Source of the DNA: Mariaggregatimicrobium sp964498785
Lineage (GTDB): Bacteria > Zhuqueibacterota > Zhuqueibacteria > Thermofontimicrobiales > Thiofontviventaceae
Direction: 5' to 3'
Assembly (NCBI GenBank): GCA_964498785.1
Contig: CAZCJL010000004.1
Span: 62,001 to 126,000 of the forward strand
Length of the DNA: 64,000 bases
Made by a program: the position numbers and the translations under genes. This document shows, piece by piece, positions 1 to 8,276 of the stretch (positions are counted from its first letter, which is position 1; each line of letters begins with the position of its first letter). The notes beneath the pieces were generated by a model. That model had not been told where the DNA came from and did no database searches. It saw only the letters and a program-made list of their open reading frames with translations.

Positions 1-1
1 A

Positions 2-109
2 AGCTGGGGCTATTGGGCGCCATTTCTGCTGCCTTTTGCAATCCTCGGTTTTATTTTAGCAGTTAAAATTTGGTACGCTTTTCCGCAAGCAAAACGTAAA
101 GGACATTAA
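2..109 (+). CDS. C-terminal end of a membrane protein (partial)
   Basis: The window opens inside a reading frame that stays open for 35 codons and ends in TAA. The residues form a hydrophobic stretch (about residues 6-26 of the fragment, rich in Leu, Phe and Ile) and a short basic tail ending KRKGH. This looks like the last transmembrane helix and cytoplasmic tail of an integral membrane protein. The next gene starts 3 bp after the stop, so the two are probably co-transcribed. The family cannot be told from this fragment. Confidence 0.6.
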   Translation, partial: SWGYWAPFLLPFAILGFILAVKIWYAFPQAKRKGH

Positions 110-112
110 AAT

Positions 113-829
113 ATGAAAAAAAATACATTTGATGTTATTATTTTGACAGCCCGGCCGGCGTCGGGAAAATCGGAAGTCATCAACTTTCTTAAAAACACTG
201 ATCTTGAAACCCGAAAAAAGCGTTTTCATATTGGCGAGTTTGAAGAAATCGATGATTTTCCGTATGTATGGGATTCATTTGTTGTGGATGACATTCTCTC
301 AAAACATGGCAAAGAACGCCTGCTTACAGATAAGAACTATTATTTTAAAGATCATTTCGTTTGGAATTTGTTCATTGAAAAAATGAATGTTGCTTATGCA
401 CGCAAACTCGCTTATAATCCTGAATACCACGATAAATATACCACAATTTTTGAATTTGCCCGCGGGGGTGAAGATGGTATCGGAGAAGCGCTCTCTTATG
501 TGGATAAGAATATCTTACAAAAAGCAGGCATTTTTTATATAAAAGTCTCTTATAAAGAATCAGTTCGGAAAAATCGATTGCGTGCCCGAAAAGGGCAGGA
601 AGACTCTATTTTATTCCATTCTCTCCCGGATGAAAAAATGGATTTTTACTATAAAATCAATGATTGGGAAAAATTAACAAAAGATGATCCGAATTATATT
701 GACGTAAATGGAATTAAAGTTCCGTACGCGGTTTTTGATAATGAAAAAGATTTAACCACACATCCGGGCGAACAATTAGGCAACGCACTTGAAGAAACAT
801 TCGGAAAATTGTGGAAATTACGCAGATAG
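113..829 (+). CDS. P-loop NTPase of unknown function, kinase-like
   Basis: A 238-residue soluble protein with no signal peptide or membrane segment. The N-terminus has a beta-strand (VIILT) followed by ARPASGKSE at residues 13-21. This is a Walker A-type loop (G18-K19-S20) of the shape seen in small nucleotide or metabolite kinases. A second conserved-looking block, FEFARGGED, lies near residue 115, and a basic segment (KNRLRARKGQ) near residue 155 could be a lid. I do not recognise a named family. A kinase or phosphotransferase role is inference from the P-loop alone. It follows the upstream membrane-protein gene by 3 bp and converges on the nucleotidase gene. Confidence 0.7.
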   Translation: MKKNTFDVIILTARPASGKSEVINFLKNTDLETRKKRFHIGEFEEIDDFPYVWDSFVVDDILSKHGKERLLTDKNYYFKDHFVWNLFIEKMNVAYARKLAYNPEYHDKYTTIFEFARGGEDGIGEALSYVDKNILQKAGIFYIKVSYKESVRKNRLRARKGQEDSILFHSLPDEKMDFYYKINDWEKLTKDDPNYIDVNGIKVPYAVFDNEKDLTTHPGEQLGNALEETFGKLWKLRR

Positions 830-832
830 TTT

Positions 833-938
833 AGATTTCCGAAGTCGACAAATGTGAAAAGTCTTTTTATCACACCAGAACTCGAGGAAAACAATGAGAC
901 AAAACAGATTTCCGAAGTCTCCAAGACTTCGGAAATCT
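833..938. repeat. REP-like perfect palindrome with an extra half-copy
   Basis: At 906-938 lies a perfect hairpin: arm AGATTTCCGAAGTCT (906-920), loop CCA, and exact complementary arm (924-938). The first 14 bases of the arm (AGATTTCCGAAGTC) also occur alone at 833-846, so the intergenic space holds one whole unit and one half unit. It sits between convergent genes (stops at 829 and 949), where it could end transcription from both sides, though no clean T-run follows. The form resembles dispersed REP-type palindromes. No transposase is nearby. Confidence 0.75.
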
Positions 939-948
939 TTATCCATAA

Positions 949-2457
949 CTATTCTTTGACGATACGCCCTTCGACCTGCGAATTGATTTTTCCTTTCTTT
1001 TCAATGGCTTTAATCACCACATCCGCGATGGGTATGCCCATGTTGGTGAATTCGTCAATTTTCATTCCAAGATATTTTTTATCGTTCGCCAACACATAAT
1101 CCACGGTGGCGACTTTATAAGTTTTATCAGGATCGAGCTTTTGTCCGCCAACCATTGCTTCAACAATAGATACGTTCCCATTGTCGTTTATTGACCAGCG
1201 ATATTTCACTCCTGAAATTTGTAAAATTCCGAAACTATTATCAACCGTGGCCACGGCATTTGTCTCGAGAATTTTTAACAACTTTTGGCCGCTAATTTCA
1301 AAATGGCAGATCGGATTGGTAAATGGCAATATTTCTTTAATATCAATGGCACGAATATCGCCTTTTTGCAATCCGGCACGAATACCGCCGCTGTTCAGGA
1401 CTGCAAAATCGGCGTCAGTAAATTTTCGGACACAATCAGTCAGAAAATTTCCGATATTACTCTCTCCCCTGCTGCTTCTCTTCCAGGGAGTGGCTAAATA
1501 GCCGATGGTTCTGCCGTATCTTTCATCAATTATTTGGGTATATTTATTTATTTCATTTTCAAGCGTTTCATTTTTTTTGATATGAGTTGCATTTAAAAAC
1601 TCCAAATCACTCTTATAATCCTGAACTGTATCCGCGGCAACAGTCACATCTAAACGGCCTAAATAGATCAATTTTGAAGACGCCTGAAGAATTAATTTCC
1701 CATTAATAATTCTTGGTTCAGATAATTTTGTGTGGCTGTGCCCGCCAATAATAATATCCACCCGATCATCGATTTGTTTGGCAAGATACATGTCCTGTTC
1801 AATTCCGGCATGAGAGAGTACAATAATCAAATCTGTTTCAGCGTCGATTTTCTCGGCAATGGATTGAACAATATCAACCTGTGATTTGGTGTATACCTGC
1901 TGCTGCTGTTCTGCGTTCAGATAACCGGCCAGTTCGTGAACCATAACGCCAATCACGCCAATTTTCATATTTCCTTTTTCATAAATATGATAAGGCTGGG
2001 CAGTAAATAATTCACCATCAGCTTTGAATAAATTACTTGAAAAGACCGGATAATTGCACATCTCTATCAGCTTGTTGCAGTTATCCACAGAAATATCAAG
2101 TTCATGATTACCAATCGTCGCGCCATGATAACCGACAAGATTCATGAAAGAAATCAACGCGCCGCCTTTTGCGCCATTCACTTCGATATCGCAAATCGGA
2201 TTTCCGGTCATAAAATCACCTGCATCGAACAATAGATAATTTCCCGATGTTTCTTCGTCGATTTTTTTTACATAGTATTTTAATGCTAAAAATCCACCGT
2301 ATTCCAGCGGTTTGCCACCAGATTTTTTCTTGTTTGAAACGCTATGTAAATAATTACCATGAATATCATTTGTGTGCAAAATTGTGATTTTTTCCTGGGC
2401 ATGAATCCCGTATACAAAAAAAGATGCAAAAAGTAACATTGCTATTCGTTTAATCAT
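949..2457 (-). CDS. Periplasmic 5'-nucleotidase / metallophosphoesterase (UshA/YfkN family)
   Basis: A 502-residue exported enzyme expected to remove phosphate from nucleotides or related phosphoesters outside the cytoplasm. A signal peptide covers residues 1-20 (cleavage after HA). The metallophosphoesterase domain shows all dinuclear-metal motifs: NDIHGN 30-35, DAGDF 78-82, GNHE 116-119, SHAG 215-218 and GGHSHT 238-243. The C-terminal 5'-nucleotidase domain has GESNIGNF 331-338 and NSGGIR 355-360, which form the substrate pocket in this family. Length is usual for the two-domain family. There is no lipobox or C-terminal anchor. The gene lies 22 bp after the LEA-type lipoprotein gene on the same strand. 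The exact substrate cannot be read from sequence. Confidence 0.9.
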   Translation of the reverse strand: MIKRIAMLLFASFFVYGIHAQEKITILHTNDIHGNYLHSVSNKKKSGGKPLEYGGFLALKYYVKKIDEETSGNYLLFDAGDFMTGNPICDIEVNGAKGGALISFMNLVGYHGATIGNHELDISVDNCNKLIEMCNYPVFSSNLFKADGELFTAQPYHIYEKGNMKIGVIGVMVHELAGYLNAEQQQQVYTKSQVDIVQSIAEKIDAETDLIIVLSHAGIEQDMYLAKQIDDRVDIIIGGHSHTKLSEPRIINGKLILQASSKLIYLGRLDVTVAADTVQDYKSDLEFLNATHIKKNETLENEINKYTQIIDERYGRTIGYLATPWKRSSRGESNIGNFLTDCVRKFTDADFAVLNSGGIRAGLQKGDIRAIDIKEILPFTNPICHFEISGQKLLKILETNAVATVDNSFGILQISGVKYRWSINDNGNVSIVEAMVGGQKLDPDKTYKVATVDYVLANDKKYLGMKIDEFTNMGIPIADVVIKAIEKKGKINSQVEGRIVKE

Positions 2458-2479
2458 CAGTTGCCTCGACGTATAATTA

Positions 2480-3346
2480 TTATTTGGTTAATTGTATCTG
2501 TCCGGTCTTATTAAAAGGTAAATTAACGTTTTTTAAAAGAGGGGCAGATGTATTTAAATCAATATTACTGGTTAATTCATAATTTAAATTGGAATCACCT
2601 TTAATTAAATTGTAAGCCGTTTGTCCCATTTTTAAAAAATCCAATGACATGGGAATTGATACTGTCGATTCGCCATTTTCATTCACAGTCATTAAATTTT
2701 GTTTAACACCGCTGGCCCATTTCATTCCGTTTACAGCAAAATCATAGTTCAAATTTTTCAGGAATAATGAAAATGCATTTGGATTATCAATCGCGAGATT
2801 CAATTCAAGATCAGCGCCAGTAAAATTAATTTTTTTCAATTTAAGGGAAGATATTTTTAATTTTGGGAGCTGTACCAACGGAATTTGTCCGGATTTACTT
2901 ACAGGAATCGGAGTGCGCCCAACTACCGGCAAGTTGAAATATAAAGTGGATTTGAATGAGTATTTTGAACTATCCTGGTTTTGCATTGATGTAAATGTTT
3001 TATACAAATCCGAAAAATTAAGCGAAAGCGGAATTTCGATCTGGCTTTCTCCGGCTGCATCTACAACTAACTCGTCTCCTTTTTGGCCTTTAATAAAAGA
3101 TGCGCCGTCAATCTGAAAATCATAATCAAAACCAGCCATACTAACGGCAAACGCATTTGGATTCGTTATATTCAAATCAAATGCAAAATCCACCTCCTCG
3201 AAAGTTAAATTCACAAAACGAATATTTTGTAATTTAACATCCGGTTTGCTTGCTTTGGCCAATTCCTGAATAGCCGCACAATTTACTAAAATGAGGCCGG
3301 AAACAATTAATAAGAGTATAAAATTTCTTTTTAATGCGTTATTCAT
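2480..3346 (-). CDS. Lipoprotein with two LEA type 2 / WHy-like domains
   Basis: A 288-residue protein with a lipoprotein signal peptide; the lipobox ends at Cys23 (LILVNC). The mature part holds two related beta-sandwich repeats, recognisable from F-x-L-x-I-x-NPNAF (about residues 57-67) and L-x-L-x-I-DNPNAF (about 185-195). Each is followed by a YDF-x-(I/V)-(D/N)-G block and a segment of the form SQIEIPLSL. This is the pattern of LEA_2/WHy domains found in bacterial envelope lipoproteins. The biochemical role is not known; a stress-related or structural periplasmic role is only inference. It stands upstream of the nucleotidase gene, 22 bp away, and probably shares its transcript. Confidence 0.8.
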   Translation of the reverse strand: MNNALKRNFILLLIVSGLILVNCAAIQELAKASKPDVKLQNIRFVNLTFEEVDFAFDLNITNPNAFAVSMAGFDYDFQIDGASFIKGQKGDELVVDAAGESQIEIPLSLNFSDLYKTFTSMQNQDSSKYSFKSTLYFNLPVVGRTPIPVSKSGQIPLVQLPKLKISSLKLKKINFTGADLELNLAIDNPNAFSLFLKNLNYDFAVNGMKWASGVKQNLMTVNENGESTVSIPMSLDFLKMGQTAYNLIKGDSNLNYELTSNIDLNTSAPLLKNVNLPFNKTGQIQLTK

Positions 3347-3420
3347 AATGATTCCTTTCTTAAATTAATTCTTGAATAGAACGATTTTAAAAAAAAGAAG
3401 TTACTTTTCAGCATAGAGCT

Positions 3421-3446
3421 GTCATTCCTGCGGATGCAGGAGTGAC
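3421..3446. repeat. Short intergenic palindrome
   Basis: Arms GTCATTCCTGC (3421-3431) and GCAGGAGTGAC (3436-3446) pair with one G-T mismatch across a four-base loop. It lies in the 136-bp gap between idi and the LEA-type lipoprotein gene. No T-run follows on either strand, so it looks more like a dispersed palindromic repeat than a standard terminator. Confidence 0.55.
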
Positions 3447-3482
3447 GTCTGAATAGTTACAAAAAGAATATCACAACAGTTT

Positions 3483-3989
3483 TTATTTTTTTAATACTTT
3501 GGCAACCGCTTTTTTAAACCAAACGGTATAATTCTCAGGGTTCTGTTTCAAATCTGTTTTTAATTCATCTAAATTCAGCCATTTAAAAGACTCCACTTCA
3601 TTACCATCAGTGTGTATTTCGCCATCATAAAAGCCGATAAAAACGTGGTCAAGTTCATTTTCAGTGAGGTTGTGATCTAGTGTTGCTTTATAAAGAAATT
3701 GAAACGCGTGGTTCAAATCACAATCAAAGCCCATTTCTTCTTGCAGCCGGCGGTGCGCAGCGCTCTCAACAGATTCGCCTTTTCTGGGATGGCTGCAACA
3801 TGTATTTGTCCACAAGCCACCGGAATGGTATTTTTTTCGTGCGCGCTGTTGTAATAACATTTCACCCTTCGAATTAAAAATAAATATCGAAAAAGCCCGA
3901 TGCAACTTTCCATCTTTGTGCGCCTGCATTTTTTCTTCAACACCAATTTCATTATCATCCTGATCAACCAATATCACCTGCTCACTCAT
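3483..3989 (-). CDS. idi: Isopentenyl-diphosphate delta-isomerase, type I
   Basis: Interconverts isopentenyl and dimethylallyl diphosphate, the two C5 building blocks of isoprenoids (quinones, undecaprenyl carrier). The 168 residues match the Nudix-fold type I enzyme. Metal-ligand histidines are H24 and H30 (AHKDGKLHR), the catalytic-cysteine motif TNTCCSHP is at 61-68 (C65 expected to be the active one), the Nudix-like helix starts at GES 71-73, and the acidic pair E110/E112 sits in TENEL. The start codon directly follows the stop of the upstream endonuclease III-like gene, so the two are translationally close. Type I enzymes make sense with an MEP or mevalonate pathway; neither is in the window. 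Confidence 0.93.
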   Translation of the reverse strand: MSEQVILVDQDDNEIGVEEKMQAHKDGKLHRAFSIFIFNSKGEMLLQQRARKKYHSGGLWTNTCCSHPRKGESVESAAHRRLQEEMGFDCDLNHAFQFLYKATLDHNLTENELDHVFIGFYDGEIHTDGNEVESFKWLNLDELKTDLKQNPENYTVWFKKAVAKVLKK

Positions 3990-4685
3990 TTACTTTCCTT
4001 TCATTGAAAAAAATTCTTTTTCATTCAAAAATCGTTTCCCAAATTGACAATGCACTTGAATCGGACATTGTGTACATTTTGGATTACGAGCTTTGCAAAT
4101 TGTTCGGCCCAGGTTTAATAAATTCATGTGAAATGAATAGGATTTTCCATCCGGAACAAGCGCTTGCATGTGCCAATGCGTTTTTTCAGCACTTGCATTT
4201 TCCGCCAAAAATCCAATTCGTCTGCAAATTCGGTGAACGTGTGTATCTACCGGAAAAACATCCACCCCACAGGAGAACATCAAAACCACACTTATGGTTT
4301 TAATGCCAATTCCTTTCAATTGCATAAATGTTTTGGTCACCTCGTCCGGGTTCATTTTGCAGATAAAATCAATGTTTAATGAACCGTACGTTTTATTTAT
4401 CCACTGTAAAATTTCCTTTATGCGAACGCTTTTCTGATTCGCCAAACCGGCCACCCGAATGGCAGCGGTAATTCTTTCAGGCGGAGCGTTCATTACATTG
4501 TGCCAGGTCGAAAAGCGTTCGATTAATTTATTGTATGCCCTGTCCCGATTCAAATCGTTTGTACTTTGAGATAATATAGTTTTAATTAAACTGGCTAACG
4601 GATCTCCTCGTCCCTGCCAGTAAGGCACTCCGAACTCATCTTCCAATAATGGTATAATTTCGATAACTTTCTGCCGATCGTCCAT
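3990..4685 (-). CDS. nth: Endonuclease III-like DNA glycosylase/AP lyase
   Basis: Base-excision repair enzyme that removes oxidised pyrimidines and cleaves the abasic site. The 231 residues contain the helix-hairpin-helix KGIGIKT (K129 the Schiff-base lysine), the catalytic aspartate D147 in PVDTHVHR, and a C-terminal [4Fe-4S] cluster with spacing C197-x6-C204-x2-C207-x5-C213, exactly that of the family. The hairpin reads LKGIGIKT rather than the usual LPGVGRKT, and CG before VDVF differs from canonical Nth, so this may be a divergent subgroup. The gene abuts idi downstream; no DNA repair partner is adjacent. Confidence 0.88.
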   Translation of the reverse strand: MDDRQKVIEIIPLLEDEFGVPYWQGRGDPLASLIKTILSQSTNDLNRDRAYNKLIERFSTWHNVMNAPPERITAAIRVAGLANQKSVRIKEILQWINKTYGSLNIDFICKMNPDEVTKTFMQLKGIGIKTISVVLMFSCGVDVFPVDTHVHRICRRIGFLAENASAEKTHWHMQALVPDGKSYSFHMNLLNLGRTICKARNPKCTQCPIQVHCQFGKRFLNEKEFFSMKGK

Positions 4686-4828
4686 CCGGTCTCATTTTCC
4701 GTGAAGTATTCGTGCGAAATTTTTACATATTTAATGGGATATCACAAGTCAAACATCAGATGATAAGAATATCCGGAATCAACTGTCTCATATCTCATAC
4801 CCGGCGTCTCGCTTGTCAGATGTTCAAT

Positions 4829-5152
4829 TTACCGATCGCCTTGACTTTTGATTAACTTTTCGATCTCGTCCGCGAAGTTCTTGTCACTGACAGCAAGCAC
4901 TGCGAGTTCATTTCGTCCTAATAATGCGCCCAGCCTGTTTTTTTCTGACAGGTGAATTATTTTTATGTTCCCTGCTAATGATCTGATTTCTTTTTCTAAC
5001 TTTCTCGAAGCATCGGTACTAAAAATGATCAGCCTTGTTTTTGACTGCTTCAATGACTTTATCACGGCAAATCTGCCCGCATCAAGTTTTCCGGCGCGCA
5101 TTGCCAATCCGATCAATCCAAATATTTTTTGAAGCTGAATTTCATCATTCAT
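4829..5152 (-). CDS. L7Ae/L30e-like RNA-binding protein (YlxQ type)
   Basis: A 107-residue basic protein of the L7Ae/L30e/S12e/Gadd45 fold. Marks of the family are FGLIGLAMRAGKLDAG (about residues 11-26), a middle strand RLIIFSTDAS (40-49) and the turn LGALLGRNELAVLAV (about 79-93). In other bacteria such proteins sit beside nusA-infB; here that context is missing and the gene stands alone between a TolC-like gene and the endonuclease III-like gene. Binding to kink-turn RNA is what is known of the fold; the RNA partner here is unknown. Confidence 0.82.
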   Translation of the reverse strand: MNDEIQLQKIFGLIGLAMRAGKLDAGRFAVIKSLKQSKTRLIIFSTDASRKLEKEIRSLAGNIKIIHLSEKNRLGALLGRNELAVLAVSDKNFADEIEKLIKSQGDR

Positions 5153-5223
5153 AAATTAATATATCCAAATTGTAACTAAGATAAACCAATTCAATTTAAA
5201 AAGCAAGCAAAAGTCGCATCAAT

Positions 5224-6744
5224 TCATTGCTTAATTACCCGTTCACCGTGTTCGAAATCATACATTGTTTTACGCGTTAAATCGGAAAGCGCCAGTTTAT
5301 AATCGATCAACACATCCAGAAAATCTCGTTTTGCGGCTGCTAACCGTTGTTGATCCAGCGCTAACTCCTGGCTTGTAATATCGCCATTTTCAAAGCGATG
5401 AAGACTTATATTGTAACTTCTTTGGGCAATTTCTGTTCTTCTTTTAGAAATGTGCAACCTGTTTTTCGTCTCCTGAATATCATCAAGCGCGCCGCGAATT
5501 TCGCGTAATATAGATACTCGCTGTTCTTCCATATCATATTTCGCAGCCTGTAAATGGGTTTGCGCCGCATTTACTTCCGCCTGATTAACTCCCCAGTCCC
5601 ATAGCGGAATTGTTAAACTCAACCGAAAGCCTCTGTTTTGGGGACGTTCCTGCATATCTGAAATACTCGAATTTACCAGACGACGAAATCCGCTATCCTG
5701 TAAATTATCCAGGCTAATCCCGGACAAATCGTAAAATGCGTACAAATCTCCTCGTATTTGCCATTGACTCTCAATTTCTTTGAGTTGCATTTTGGCAAGT
5801 TCAATCACAATCGTCTTATCACGTATTTCAATTCGGTTCCGCAAGCCCTCTTCAATCGCTTTTTGAGAATCGATTTCAATCATTTTAAATGATAACTCAT
5901 TTTGGATTAAAATATTATCGGTAAGCTTTAAGCCGATAAATTGTTTGAACGCATCCAGTTGCCGCTTTAAACTCCCCTGTGCCTCATAATGCGCATTCTG
6001 ACATTCGGCATAATCCACTTCCATTTGCAAAACTTCCACTTCCGGAATCAAACCGGCCTTGAATTTTTGCTGTGCCAATTGATACGATTGCTCCAGTAAT
6101 TTTAACTGTTCTTGTACGATTTCTGTTGCCCGCTGCATTTTATAAACTGAAAAAAATCGACTTTTCACATTGTAAACCAAATCAAGCTTTGTGATGTCTA
6201 TCGAACGATTGGCTTGTTCATAGTTTAAGGTTGCCTTTTTTAGTCCATACCGGAGATTATTAATTGTAAACAGGGGTTGATGAAAACTAATGTTCAGGGA
6301 TGATAAAAATCGTCTTGTTGTCGTGTCGCTAAAAGAAGGACGCCAGTAGGTTTCTGTTAAATGATTAAAGGAAGATGTTAGTCGAATTTCCCCGTTTGTC
6401 GGAAGCGGCTGAACGACAGACAGGTTTCCGCTAAAATTATAAGTTCCACGGGTGCTGTAAATTTTAAATCCCCCTGCCTGGTCGATCCCGGCTAAACTTT
6501 CATAAAAATTTGGTAAATCAAAATCCATTAACGCCCGAGTACGAAATTGTCCTTTTGCAGAAATTAAATTCTCCCGGGCGCGAATGACTGACAATCTCAG
6601 ATTCTTCATGGTGTAGCTCTTTTCTAACGCAATTTCAATAGCATCAGTTAAAGTTAAAGTTACAATCTCCTGGCTTTGAGAATGTACTTTAAAACATATA
6701 AGCAATATAAATATCCAAATTAGAAAGATAAACTTTTCTTTCAT
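5224..6744 (-). CDS. TolC-family outer-membrane efflux channel
   Basis: A 506-residue outer-membrane factor. A signal peptide ends near residue 22 (VHSQ). Two long, heptad-rich helical halves, each beginning with a TLTDAIEIALEKS- or LLEQSYQLAQQKF-like segment, are the two OEP repeats that make the alpha-barrel tunnel. The segment RLSLTIPLWDWG near residue 375 is the typical start of the second beta-barrel half. It is the last gene of a minus-strand cluster with a MacB-type permease and three adaptors, so it is probably the exit duct of that system. The gap to the permease stop is 275 bp, so it may have its own promoter. Confidence 0.88.
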   Translation of the reverse strand: MKEKFIFLIWIFILLICFKVHSQSQEIVTLTLTDAIEIALEKSYTMKNLRLSVIRARENLISAKGQFRTRALMDFDLPNFYESLAGIDQAGGFKIYSTRGTYNFSGNLSVVQPLPTNGEIRLTSSFNHLTETYWRPSFSDTTTRRFLSSLNISFHQPLFTINNLRYGLKKATLNYEQANRSIDITKLDLVYNVKSRFFSVYKMQRATEIVQEQLKLLEQSYQLAQQKFKAGLIPEVEVLQMEVDYAECQNAHYEAQGSLKRQLDAFKQFIGLKLTDNILIQNELSFKMIEIDSQKAIEEGLRNRIEIRDKTIVIELAKMQLKEIESQWQIRGDLYAFYDLSGISLDNLQDSGFRRLVNSSISDMQERPQNRGFRLSLTIPLWDWGVNQAEVNAAQTHLQAAKYDMEEQRVSILREIRGALDDIQETKNRLHISKRRTEIAQRSYNISLHRFENGDITSQELALDQQRLAAAKRDFLDVLIDYKLALSDLTRKTMYDFEHGERVIKQ

Positions 6745-7019
6745 TGAAAAAATCCTATTTTAAACAATACAACCTAAAATTTTAAAATGAAAATAAAATG
6801 ATTACCTAAATTGATTGAACATTCCGGAGTGGATCGCTTTTGCAAGCTGCCCATGAAACACCCGTGCAAAGGTTTTCAAAAAGGAATGGCCTGTATATAT
6901 TGTACAGCTTCTAAACCTTTTATCAAAAAAATCGATCGGTACAATTGAATTGTTCATTTTCGTTTAGAATTTCAGGATAACATAATTTTTTTGAATTCGT
7001 TAAAGGTATGGGGCGCCTG
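6745..7019. other. Intergenic gap inside the efflux cluster
   Basis: There are 275 bases between the permease stop and the TolC-like start. I checked for a missing ABC ATPase or its remains and saw no Walker or signature-like coding in any frame. The DNA is AT-rich with no strong hairpin and no clear terminator. Confidence 0.5.
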
Positions 7020-8276
7020 TCATTCAAATCTTAATGAATCGATGGGATTTAATGACGCTGCTTTTTTTGCTGGCAAAAATCCAAAAACAACTCCAATAAT
7101 GCCTGACACAAAAAATGCCAGAAAAATCGAATACAATGTGACAACAGTTCGATAGTTAGTAACCCAACCGATAATCAAAGACATGGAAATTCCAACGATT
7201 ACTCCGATCGTGCCGCCGACGATCGCCATGGTAACCGCTTCGGTCAGAAATTGATACAATATTTCTGAGCGTGATGCTCCAATCGCTCTGCGAATACCAA
7301 TTTCTCGAATACGTTCCGAAACAGTTGCCAGCATAATATTCATAATTCCAATTCCACCCACCAATAAGGAAATAGCGGCAATGCATCCCAACAATACATT
7401 ATAAGTTTGACGTTCTTTTGCTTCTTGTTTTAATAATTCATACGGAATGATAATGCTGTAATCACTATTTTGATAATGCCTGCGATGAAGTATTCTGCGT
7501 ACCACATTTGCAGTATTCAGCAGGTGCGTTAGTTCATTCGTCTGAATTGTTATCTGCCTGATTTGGCTTGAAAATTCATTTTCCGGAGGAAAACGGTTTA
7601 AAAAAGTTGTGAGCGGAATATAAACATCATAATTTAAATCCCGCGCTGCCAGCTCACCGATGGTTTCTGTAAACAACATTTTATTTGACATTACGCCAAT
7701 AACTGCAAACCACTGATCATCTAATTTGACAAGTTGATTCAACACATCGCCAGTCGGGAACAGCGTTCGGGCAATTTGTGCGCCTAAAATGCATACTTTT
7801 AAAGAACGCTGGCACTGTTCTTCTCGAATAAAATGCCCTGCCTGTAGTGAATAATTTAAAATATTTTCAAAATTTGGTGTGATCCCAACCAAGGTGGCTT
7901 TTGTTGAATTATCGCCGGATCTGGCCAGGATTTTTTTTTCAGCCTGCGGGCAAACAGACTTCACCCCGGGAATAACTGCCTCAATTGCTTTTGCATCCTG
8001 AATCGAAAGACCGCTAGAAAATCGGGCACGCACCGCCAATAACTCCTTTTCTGTCAGATCTTTTTCCCGGACGATAATATTAGAAATACCGAGCTCCTGA
8101 TATTTTCGAATTGCTTCGAATTTTGCTCCTTCTCCTATAGAAAGCATGGCAATAACTGCGGCAACACCGAAAATTATTCCCGACATCGTTAGCAGCGATC
8201 GCAATCGATGACTTAGCAATCCTTCAACTGATACTTTCAAATTCTCTTCGAACTGCATCTGAATATTTCTTTCCAA
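7020..8276 (-). CDS. MacB-type ABC transporter permease (FtsX family)
   Basis: A 418-residue membrane protein of the MacB/LolC type. A first transmembrane helix (about 28-48, after SHRLRSLLTMSGIIFG), a large periplasmic domain (about 50-290), and three C-terminal helices are present. The cytoplasmic loop VSERIREIGIRRAIGA between the second and third helices is the FtsX signature that contacts the ATPase. The N-terminal ATPase domain of full-length MacB is absent, and no separate ATPase gene is nearby. The frame opens at 8276 but Met7 (8258, MQFEENLKVS) is an equally good start. Either start overlaps the upstream adaptor gene (by 53 or 35 bp), which suggests coupled translation. It probably pumps a substrate to the adaptor and TolC rather than moving lipids, but this is inference. 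Confidence 0.88.
   Translation of the reverse strand: MERNIQMQFEENLKVSVEGLLSHRLRSLLTMSGIIFGVAAVIAMLSIGEGAKFEAIRKYQELGISNIIVREKDLTEKELLAVRARFSSGLSIQDAKAIEAVIPGVKSVCPQAEKKILARSGDNSTKATLVGITPNFENILNYSLQAGHFIREEQCQRSLKVCILGAQIARTLFPTGDVLNQLVKLDDQWFAVIGVMSNKMLFTETIGELAARDLNYDVYIPLTTFLNRFPPENEFSSQIRQITIQTNELTHLLNTANVVRRILHRRHYQNSDYSIIIPYELLKQEAKERQTYNVLLGCIAAISLLVGGIGIMNIMLATVSERIREIGIRRAIGASRSEILYQFLTEAVTMAIVGGTIGVIVGISMSLIIGWVTNYRTVVTLYSIFLAFFVSGIIGVVFGFLPAKKAASLNPIDSLRFE

Noticed and set aside
4686..4828. Gap between the L7Ae-like gene and the endonuclease III-like gene examined for a tRNA or small RNA
   Set aside because: No cloverleaf or conserved T-loop sequence; only a weak six-base GGATAT/ATATCC pairing.
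6874..6936. Small plus-strand frame with a CxxC-like start (MACIYC) in the efflux cluster gap
   Set aside because: Only 20 codons, against the direction of the cluster; a purine-rich stretch before the ATG is not enough support.
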